A DNA stretch of 5,297 nt from Actinomycetes bacterium (GTDB lineage: Bacteria; Actinomycetota; Acidimicrobiia; Acidimicrobiales; Palsa-688). Position 1 is the first letter of the stretch. The number at the start of each line of letters is the position of its first letter. This document shows positions 1-5,037 of this stretch, in pieces. The DNA lies in NCBI GenBank assembly GCA_021846485.1, contig JAJZWW010000251.1, positions 1-5,297 of the forward strand, read 5' to 3'. A program made the translations under genes and the position numbers. A model generated the notes under the pieces. That model searched no databases. It was not told the DNA's origin and saw nothing but the letters and a program-made list of their open reading frames with translations.

Positions 1-149
1 GCCTCGAAGCCGAGGTCTACCAGGAGATCAAGGCGGCGCTCGGCGAAGGGGATCGGACGGTCGACCCTCGGGCGATCGAGCGGCTGCGGCACTTCGGTGA
101 GCAGCTCGCCCGAGGCGACCTGCCCGCTCACGGCGACCACGGTGCCTGA
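1..149 (+). CDS. C-terminal fragment of an unidentified protein (5' end outside window)
   Basis: An open frame entering from the left edge (first full codon at base 3) gives 48 residues and ends at TGA 147-149. The peptide is charged and looks helical, with segments such as EVYQEIKAALGEGD and AIERLRHFGEQLARGDL, then a short His/Gly tail ending HGDHGA. There is no membrane segment and no cysteine. The sense-frame codons have the G/C-rich third positions seen in the firm genes here, which supports real coding. Its end overlaps the possible GTG starts of the next gene (97 and 142), so the two are probably co-transcribed. I do not recognise the family; too little is present to assign a function. 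Confidence 0.6.
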   Translation, partial: LEAEVYQEIKAALGEGDRTVDPRAIERLRHFGEQLARGDLPAHGDHGA

Positions 150-213
150 CACGGGGGCGCCGCCGAGCGCGACCGCCACCACGGGACCTGGAGGAGTCGG
201 CAGCACCCAGGAC

Positions 214-1635
214 ATGACGGGCCCCTCGGGCACCGGCCGCGCCCGGGTCGTATCGTCCTACGATGTCGCCGTCATCGGTGGTGGTGCCGGCGGTTTGGCT
301 GCTGCTCGGGCCGGGGCGCGCCGGGGGTTGCGCACCGTGCTCGTCTCCGACGGCGCCCTCGGCGGTGACTGCACCTTCACCGGCTGCGTGCCCTCGAAGG
401 CGCTCATCGAAGCTGCTGCGAAAGGGGTGTCGTTCGCCGACGCGGCTGCCAGGATGCGCGTCGTCGTCAGTCAGATCGCCGCCACCGAGGATGCTGGTGT
501 GCTGCGGCGCGAAGGTGTCGAGGTCGTGGAGGGCTGGGTGCGCTTCTCCGGGGCCCGCGTCCTATGCGTCGACGGCCGGTCGATCCGGGCCAAGGCGGTG
601 GTGATCGCCACCGGTTCCCGTCCAGCCGTACCGCCGATCCCAGGGCTCGACGCGGTCCCGTTCCTCACCAACGAGACGGTCTTCGACCTCACAGAGCCGC
701 CCCGATCGATCGCCATCCTCGGCGGCGGGGCCATCGGCTGCGAACTGGCGCAGGCCTTCGGGCGTTTCGGATCGCAGGTGCAGGTCGTCGAAGGCGAGGC
801 CCGGCTCCTTCCCCGCGAGGAGCCCGAGGCGAGCGTCGTGCTGGCGGGCGTCTTCGCCGCCGAGGGGATCGGCGTGCACCTCGGCACCAGCGTGGAACGC
901 GTCGAACAGGCGACCTCCGGCGGGGAGATCCGCCTGGAGCGCTCGGACGGGTCGAGCATCTGCGCCGAGGCGCTGCTCGTCGCGGTCGGACGGCATCCGG
1001 CCACCTCGGGTCTCGACGCCGAGGCTGGCGGTGTCGAGCTCGACGATCGGGGCTTCGTACGCACCGACCGCTTCCTCGCCACCAGCGCGACCGGCGTGTA
1101 CGCCGTCGGGGACGTGACCGGCCGGCTGCTGCTCACCCACGCCGCGGACGAGATGGGGCGCCTCGCGGTCCGCAACGCAACCGCGCGGGGTCGGTTCGGG
1201 CGGCGGCCGTTCGATACCTCGTCGATCCCGTGGGTGACGTTCTGTGACCCAGAGGTCGCCCGAGTCGGGCTCACCGAGGCCCAAGCCGTCGAGGCCGCTG
1301 GCAGGGTCGCCTTCGTGCCGATGTCGGATGTCGACCGGGCGGTCACGGCGGAGAGGACCGAGGGCTTCGTGAAGCTGATCGCCGGACCCCGGCCGATCCT
1401 TCGGGGGACCGGCGGCGGTCGCGTCCTTGGCGCGACGATCGTCGCGCCCCGAGCCGGCGAGATGGTCCACGAAGTGGCCCTCGCCATGCGCACCGCCATG
1501 TTCACCGGCCGCCTCGCCCAGACGGTGCACGCCTATCCGACCTGGTCGACGGCCCTGCGCCAAGCGGCAGCCCAGTTCTTCATGGAGACCGGCGGCCGCC
1601 GGGCGCGCCCAGCCGGCTCCCCATCCGACCGGTGA
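214..1635 (+). CDS. FAD-dependent NAD(P)-disulfide oxidoreductase, MerA/lipoamide dehydrogenase-like
   Basis: This is a class I pyridine nucleotide-disulfide oxidoreductase, expected to be a cytosolic FAD homodimer passing electrons from NAD(P)H through a redox-active Cys pair. Residues are numbered from the longest frame (GTG at 97, 512 aa). An N-terminal FAD fold has VAVIGGGAGGL (57-67). The active site is GGDCTFTGCVPSK with C92 and C97 (CX4C). The NAD(P) fold is AILGGGAIGCELAQAFG (206-222); E232 at the end of the next strand suggests NADH preference. The second FAD motif is GVYAVGDV (333-340). The dimerisation domain starts near IPWVTFCDPEVARVGLTEAQ (378-397). Near the C-terminus HAYPTWST has Tyr where lipoamide dehydrogenase has its catalytic His, as in mercuric reductase, and Thr where the partner Glu should be. 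MerA's terminal Cys-Cys and its N-terminal metal-binding domain are absent, so a mercury substrate is not shown. Start: ATG 214 (residue 40) begins 15 residues before YDVAVIGGG and has GGAGGAG at 190-196, although that spacing (17 nt) is long. GTG 142 and GTG 97 are alternatives, but their extra residues are low-complexity and overlap the previous gene. The family is certain; the substrate is not. Confidence 0.93.
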   Translation: MTGPSGTGRARVVSSYDVAVIGGGAGGLAAARAGARRGLRTVLVSDGALGGDCTFTGCVPSKALIEAAAKGVSFADAAARMRVVVSQIAATEDAGVLRREGVEVVEGWVRFSGARVLCVDGRSIRAKAVVIATGSRPAVPPIPGLDAVPFLTNETVFDLTEPPRSIAILGGGAIGCELAQAFGRFGSQVQVVEGEARLLPREEPEASVVLAGVFAAEGIGVHLGTSVERVEQATSGGEIRLERSDGSSICAEALLVAVGRHPATSGLDAEAGGVELDDRGFVRTDRFLATSATGVYAVGDVTGRLLLTHAADEMGRLAVRNATARGRFGRRPFDTSSIPWVTFCDPEVARVGLTEAQAVEAAGRVAFVPMSDVDRAVTAERTEGFVKLIAGPRPILRGTGGGRVLGATIVAPRAGEMVHEVALAMRTAMFTGRLAQTVHAYPTWSTALRQAAAQFFMETGGRRARPAGSPSDR

Positions 1636-1670
1636 GCTCATCCGGCCAGGGCCTGGGGCACCGTCGTGCC

Positions 1671-1690
1671 GGTGCCGCGTGAGCGGCATC
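1671..1690. terminator. Hairpin with GTGA tetraloop between convergent genes
   Basis: GGTGCCGC and GCGGCATC form an eight-pair stem (one G-T pair) around the loop GTGA (1679-1682), a GNRA-type tetraloop on the + strand. It lies 36 bases after the oxidoreductase stop and overlaps the stop codon (1691-1689) of the opposing tlpA/ccdA remnant. No T-tract follows on either strand, so it would be an atypical intrinsic terminator, as is common in high-GC actinobacteria. A competing inverted repeat, GGCACC 1657-1662 with GGTGCC 1671-1676, shares its left arm. The terminator role is inferred from position. Confidence 0.4.
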
Positions 1691-1881
1691 AGCCCACTGG
1701 TTGGACAAGGGTGGTGACCCGGGCCAGCCGGTTGAGCACCAGCAAGACACCCAGGACGGCGAGGACGGGTGGCAGAGGTCGCGGCGACCGCCGTGCCGTG
1801 CCGGCGGAGCCAGGCCAAGAGCGCGGCGAGCCGGTCGAAGAGAATAGCGACGGCGAGAAATGGCGCCCCGAGGCCGGGCAG
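1689..1881 (-). pseudogene. ccdA-like C-terminal remnant (cytochrome c biogenesis/thiol-disulfide transmembrane protein)
   Basis: Two hydrophobic blocks resemble the last two helices of CcdA/DsbD-type membrane proteins, which carry electrons across the membrane to TlpA-like partners. The first, in one - frame, reads LGAPFLAVAILFDR then LAALLAWLRRHGT. The second reads VLAVLGVLLVLNRLARV and ends at TGA 1691-1689 in a different - frame. Dropping one C from the CCC run at 1769-1767 joins them in phase, so a one-base insertion explains the break. All upstream CcdA helices and both catalytic cysteines are missing. The fragment follows the TlpA-like fragment directly, in the order expected of a tlpA-ccdA operon that lost its middle. 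Identification rests on the pattern of a short stretch, so it is moderately secure. Confidence 0.55.
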
Positions 1882-2365
1882 GTAGCGCTGAGCAAAGGCC
1901 TTGCCACTACGGTCTCGAGCGCGTTGTCCTCCACCACGTTCACTTCGCCACGAAGGGCTCTGGCGTCCTGGGCGAACACCGGGAGCTCGGAAGCGCACAC
2001 GGTGCACCACGAGGCGAAGAGGTTGACCACGACCGGCCGGCCATGCAGGCTCGCCAGCGAGACATTGCCCGGTGCCCCGAGACGCGGCAGCACCCATCCC
2101 TAAGTGGTGGTCTTGTAGCCGGCGCTGGAGCCGTGGTCGACGACGGCGAGGACGATCACCCCGGCGAGGACCGCGGTCCGACGACGCTTACCGCCATGGT
2201 CCGCAGCCGGCGACGTCGGATCGCAGCTCCTCGTCCCCCCCGCCTGGATCGGGCCACCCGCTGCGGCCGTGGCGGCGGTTGGCGCTGTGTAGCCGGTGCC
2301 GGGGTCCGCCGCCCCGCCCCGGGACCTGGTCGTGGTACTGGTCGCCGTTTGCGCTTGGTGCTCAT
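1882..2365 (-). pseudogene. tlpA-like thioredoxin-family remnant, truncated and frame-disrupted
   Basis: TlpA-like proteins are membrane-anchored periplasmic or extracytoplasmic thioredoxins that reduce disulfides, for example for cytochrome c or copper-site assembly. The core is clear from 2093 downward: LPRLGAPGNVSLASLHG, then VVVNLFASWCTVCASELP with a WCTVC (CxxC) active site, then VFAQDARALRGEVNVV. Upstream in the same frame is a hydrophobic anchor-like stretch (RRRTAVLAGVIVLAVV), but TAG at 2102-2100 separates it from the core. A likely original start, ATG 2365 (MSTKRKRRP), lies in another frame, so a further shift is needed; the G6 run at 2235-2240 is one candidate. After the core, a frame change near 1910-1900 is needed to continue into GKAFAQRY. 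The sequence then becomes CcdA-like, so the C-terminal half of the thioredoxin fold is missing. An open frame 2093-1689 (134 codons, GTG start) does exist and automated callers may annotate it as a gene. I judge it a relic: it lacks the anchor and half the fold, and its middle third is out of phase. Confidence 0.65.
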
Positions 2366-2390
2366 ATCGAGTGTCCGGCAGGTTCCGGGG

Positions 2391-2428
2391 CGCTCAGCGC
2401 GTCGCGGGGCGCTCAGCGCGTCGCGGGG
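2391..2428. repeat. Perfect 19-bp tandem duplication (2 copies)
   Basis: CGCTCAGCGCGTCGCGGGG occurs at 2391-2409 and again, unbroken and identical, at 2410-2428. The right copy contains the last codons and the stop (TGA, 2415-2413) of the - strand membrane protein gene; the left copy lies just past the stop, so the protein is unaffected. Each copy, together with the G just before it, carries GCGC-TCA-GCGC (2390-2400 and 2409-2419), a small hairpin. It looks like a recent slippage duplication. Confidence 0.9.
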
Positions 2429-3234
2429 AGCAGCTCTCGGACCCGGTCTCGTCGGAGCACCATGGCGAGCATCGTGCCGACGACGAGGCCGAAGAGCAGG
2501 TGGGCGAGGAAGAAGGCGATCTGGGGGACCAGGCCCATCATGGGGTCGACCGGCGGCAGGATGGCCCAGCGGTTGATCACGTAGACGACAGCTCCTCCGA
2601 CCACACCGGCGGCCATCAGCGTCATCGGGCTGCGCAGCATCGGTGCGAACCAGGCGGCACCGGCGATGATGGCGAAGAACGCCACGCCCAAGAAGGCGGC
2701 GAAGGCGAAGTGCAAGATCGCGCCCACGACGACGTGGCCTGCGCTCACCGGCATGGCCGCCATCACCGCGTTGCGGGCCGAGGGAGGGAGCTGGCTCATC
2801 AAGGTGGCCACGGTGGTGTTGGTGGCGTGGCCGGTCATGAGCTGGCCGATCATCTGCACCTTGGCCGCGGGCACGTGCATCGAGACGAGCATCGGCCCGA
2901 GCTTGGCGACCATAGCGGCGGGAATGTGGCCGGAGTGAATGGCGACTGCGAGCTGGCTCATGACCGGCGTGGGGAGCTTGATGCCCATCATGGTCATGAG
3001 GGTGGGGAACATCGCAAGTGGCGGGGTGATCGTGTAGACGAGCGACGCCATCCCGAGGTTGAGCGGGCTCGCGTAGCCCATGCCCGAGGTGCCCATGACG
3101 AGGATCATCACGACGATCATGAATAGGCCGCCGAGAAGGCCGGCGGCGGCGGCGGGCAGGGCCAGCCGTCTGCCGAGCGCCACGGCGTTGCCGCCCGCTG
3201 CTGGGCTCGCTCCGAGCCGTCCGGTGGTGCTCAT
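2413..3234 (-). CDS. Met-rich integral membrane protein of unknown function
   Basis: The 273-residue protein has no family I can name with confidence. A cytoplasmic-looking, Arg-containing N-terminus precedes a strong first helix (about 26-48, LPAAAAGLLGGLFMIVVMIL). A moderately hydrophobic segment follows (64-84, SLVYTITPPLAMFPTLMTMM), then a long amphipathic loop (85-165). Three further helices come near 166-197, 203-221 and 235-260, and the Arg-rich C-terminus ends RRDRVRELLPATR. Methionine is unusually frequent (about 26 of 273) and the loop has several His. It contains a degenerate repeat of about 17 residues starting near K86, H103, H120 and H136. Start: ATG 3234 has GAGG four bases upstream; the frame stays open to 3459 but that extension is Arg/Pro-rich and unlike the protein. 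The tlpA-like remnant starts 47 bp downstream in the same direction, so this was probably the first gene of an operon. A metal-related or redox-related role is a guess from Met/His content and neighbours. Confidence 0.85.
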   Translation of the reverse strand: MSTTGRLGASPAAGGNAVALGRRLALPAAAAGLLGGLFMIVVMILVMGTSGMGYASPLNLGMASLVYTITPPLAMFPTLMTMMGIKLPTPVMSQLAVAIHSGHIPAAMVAKLGPMLVSMHVPAAKVQMIGQLMTGHATNTTVATLMSQLPPSARNAVMAAMPVSAGHVVVGAILHFAFAAFLGVAFFAIIAGAAWFAPMLRSPMTLMAAGVVGGAVVYVINRWAILPPVDPMMGLVPQIAFFLAHLLFGLVVGTMLAMVLRRDRVRELLPATR

Positions 3235-3552
3235 CGAACCTCGCTTTCCCCGACCACGTCCGGCCGGCGCCGGGTCCCCCACCGTGGGGGGACCGGCATG
3301 GGAACCCACCTCGCATCCTCGGCATTCCACCGTTCTTCGAGGTCCGCTCGGACGTGCACATCGACGAACCGGCGTGAGCGGCACATAGACGGAAGGATCG
3401 GGCCGCCGAGCGGGTTCCCTCAGCCCGAGCAGCACTCGCCGCCCGGGGCTACTGGCCAAGGGGTGTCAGGCGAGGCCCGAGGGTCGAGGGTCGAGGCGAT
3501 ATGCGACTCAAGGGAAAGGCACAAGGACAACCGAAAGGAAGCGGCGAGGACC
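3235..3552. promoter_or_regulatory. Divergent intergenic region, presumed to carry both promoters
   Basis: These 318 bases separate the - strand membrane protein gene from the + strand radical SAM gene, so promoters for both should lie here. I cannot point to a convincing -35/-10 pair. Visible items are a G/C-tract hairpin at 3270-3296, a 7-bp tandem repeat (GGGTCGA twice, 3481-3494) and a purine-rich stretch (3510-3550) with four AAGG-type motifs just before the radical SAM start. Open frames cross the region on both strands (3298 onward on +, 3459 onward on -). Their translations are low-complexity Arg/Pro/Ser and look like upstream extensions without coding value. Confidence 0.45.
3270..3296. 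promoter_or_regulatory. Imperfect inverted repeat with C5/G6 tracts upstream of the membrane protein gene
   Basis: CCGGGTCCCCCA (3270-3281) and TGGGGGGACCGG (3285-3296) are near-perfect reverse complements around CCG. One displaced G on each side makes the match imperfect. It begins 36 bases upstream of the membrane protein's ATG, so it could be an operator or a 5' leader hairpin. G-tract inverted repeats occur in some metal-sensor operators (CsoR/RcnR family), but the flanking TA/AT bases typical of those are absent. Its role is undetermined. Confidence 0.35.
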
Positions 3553-5037
3553 GTGAGCAGACGACCCAGTCGGTGGCAGCTGGCAATGGACTGGCTGGGG
3601 AGCCTGGAACAGGCGACGCGGCCGGTGGCCGAGGAGACTCGCGCTGCCCTGGCACGGCGGTGGGATGAGCTTCCTGGCCACGTCCGGACCGAATCGCAGA
3701 CCTTGGGTCGGATGGCGGTGGGCTGCGAAGGCACTCACGGGGTGTTCCCGCGCTGCAACTTCACCTGCACCCCCTGCTACCACTCGGCCGATGCCAACCG
3801 GGTGCGGGTCGACGGCGCCCACACCCTCGCCGAGGTCGAGGCCCAGATGGCCCATCTCGCCTCGGTGCGCGGCCCGCACGCGCATGCCCAGCTGATCGGC
3901 GGCGAAGTGAGCCTGCTCGATCCCGACGACCACGCCGAAGCCCTCGCCATCATGCGCCGGTGGGGCCGCGAGCCGATGAGCTTCACCCACGGGGACTTCG
4001 ACGACGCCTACCTGGAGCGCCTGGCGCTCGGCCCCGACGGCAGGCCACGGTTTCGGCGCCTGTCGTTCGCCGGGCACTTCGACACGACCATGCGCGGCCG
4101 AAGGGGTCTGCGCCGCCCGGCCACCGAAGCCGAGCTCGACCCCTACCGCCAGGCGTTCTGTGACATGTTCCGACGGCTTCGCGCCGAGCACGGCGTGAAG
4201 TTCTTCCTCGCCCACAACATGACGGTCACCCCCAGCAACGTGGACGAGATCCCCCAGGTGATCCGCGACTGTCGTTCCATGGGCTTCAACATGCTCTCCT
4301 TCCAGCCAGCCGCCTTCGTCGGCGACGCGCGTCGCTGGCGGGAGGACTACGCCAGCCTCGAGGCCGACGCCGTGTGGGCGAGGATCGAAGCGGGCGCCGG
4401 GGCACACCTTCCTTTCCGGGTCTTCCAGACCGGCGACGAGCGTTGCAACCGCTCCGCATTCGGCTACTACCTCGGCGAGCGGTGGTTCCCGGTGCTCGAC
4501 GACGACGACCCGGAAGACCTCGCGGCACGTGACGCCTTCTTCACCTACCTCGGCGGGATCCACTGGGGGGCGCGACCAGCACTGCTGGTGGCTCGCCTGG
4601 CACGTGTGCTCGCCGCCCACCCCCGCCTGGCTGCCACCGCGGGCCGATGGCTCGCCCGGCGGGTGCGCCGGGCGGGCGGTGTCGTGGCCGTCGTCCGTGC
4701 CCTGCGGCGAGGCGAGCTCGTGCCGATGACCTTCGTCATGCACCGCTTCATGCACGCCGAGGACGTGAAGCCGGCCTGGGAGCTGCTACAGCGGGGCGAG
4801 ACGAGCGACGACCCCCGGATCCGAGAGACCCAAGAGCGCCTCCAGGCCTGCTTCTATGCCATGGCCCACCCCGAGACCGGCCAGATCGTCCCCGCCTGCG
4901 TCCAGCACAGCGTGCTCGACCCCGCAGAGAACGCCACCCTCGTCGAGCTGCTACCGCTCCCTCGTAGGCGAACGGTGTCGCAGCCGGTGCCAGCTTCGGC
5001 GGCGGGCGCCGCCGCAGCAAAGGACGAGCCGTGCTGA
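3553..5037 (+). CDS. Radical SAM protein, unknown function
   Basis: Radical SAM enzymes use a [4Fe-4S] cluster to cleave S-adenosylmethionine to a 5'-deoxyadenosyl radical. Numbering is from GTG 3553 (494 aa). A helical N-terminus (about 1-50) leads into VGCEGTHGVFPRCNFTCTPCYH, whose C68, C72 and C75 form the canonical CX3CX2C; C58 lies just before. The SAM-binding GGE motif is at 116-118 (LIGGEVSLL). Strands typical of the partial TIM barrel follow, including MSFTHGDFDD, RLSFAGHFDT, KFFLAHNMTVTP and MGFNMLSFQPAAFVGD. The C-terminal part (from about 290) has C298, an Arg/Ala-rich amphipathic stretch (about 340-385), then C433, C449 and H452 (VPACVQHSVLDP), which could bind a second cluster or the substrate. 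Length exceeds a bare radical SAM core, so this C-terminal region is a separate element. Start: the frame is open back to 3298, but the upstream residues are low-complexity. GTG 3553 follows a purine-rich leader (AAAGGAAG 3534-3541; GAGGA directly adjacent). ATG 3586 is the alternative. The last codons overlap the next gene by 7 bases, so translation is probably coupled. I recognise this as a radical SAM protein type seen in actinobacteria; its reaction is unknown to me. Confidence 0.93.
   Translation: MSRRPSRWQLAMDWLGSLEQATRPVAEETRAALARRWDELPGHVRTESQTLGRMAVGCEGTHGVFPRCNFTCTPCYHSADANRVRVDGAHTLAEVEAQMAHLASVRGPHAHAQLIGGEVSLLDPDDHAEALAIMRRWGREPMSFTHGDFDDAYLERLALGPDGRPRFRRLSFAGHFDTTMRGRRGLRRPATEAELDPYRQAFCDMFRRLRAEHGVKFFLAHNMTVTPSNVDEIPQVIRDCRSMGFNMLSFQPAAFVGDARRWREDYASLEADAVWARIEAGAGAHLPFRVFQTGDERCNRSAFGYYLGERWFPVLDDDDPEDLAARDAFFTYLGGIHWGARPALLVARLARVLAAHPRLAATAGRWLARRVRRAGGVVAVVRALRRGELVPMTFVMHRFMHAEDVKPAWELLQRGETSDDPRIRETQERLQACFYAMAHPETGQIVPACVQHSVLDPAENATLVELLPLPRRRTVSQPVPASAAGAAAAKDEPC

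Noticed and set aside
471..1505. A 344-codon open frame on the - strand
   Set aside because: It lies entirely antisense to the clear FAD oxidoreductase, is Ser/Thr/Arg/Pro-rich and has no family signature.
214..1635. Calling the oxidoreductase merA
   Set aside because: It lacks the C-terminal Cys-Cys pair and the N-terminal heavy-metal domain, and no merR, merT or merP is seen in the window.
1689..2093. Treating the 134-codon frame as a functional TlpA protein
   Set aside because: It lacks the anchor and the second half of the thioredoxin fold. Its middle is out of phase with both families, and an in-frame TAG sits nine bases upstream of the GTG.
562..2097. A 511-codon open frame on the - strand antisense to the oxidoreductase
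   Set aside because: It is an antisense by-product of GC-rich codon bias: low-complexity Gly/Arg/Pro/Ala and no recognisable domain over the oxidoreductase. Only its upstream end (about 1900-1770) has meaning, as the shifted TlpA/CcdA segment.
3360..3400. CGTGAGCGGCA at 3371-3381, also present at 1678-1688
   Set aside because: It is an 11-base match only. The second site cannot form the long GTGA-loop stem seen at 1671-1690, so chance in GC-rich DNA is enough.
3298..3552. N-terminal extension of the radical SAM protein to ATG 3298
   Set aside because: The extra 85 residues are Arg/Ser/Pro-rich and unlike a folded domain, and they cross the presumed divergent promoter region.
3501..3668. A 55-codon + strand frame (ATG 3501, GAGG four bases upstream) that might encode a leader or precursor peptide for the radical SAM enzyme
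   Set aside because: Two thirds of it overlaps the radical SAM gene out of phase, and the product is Gly/Ala-rich with one Cys and no leader/core organisation. It is most likely fortuitous.
3508..4755. A 415-codon open frame on the - strand antisense to the radical SAM gene
   Set aside because: The + strand has unambiguous radical SAM motifs; the antisense product is His/Val/Gly/Glu-rich without domains, as expected of an antisense shadow.
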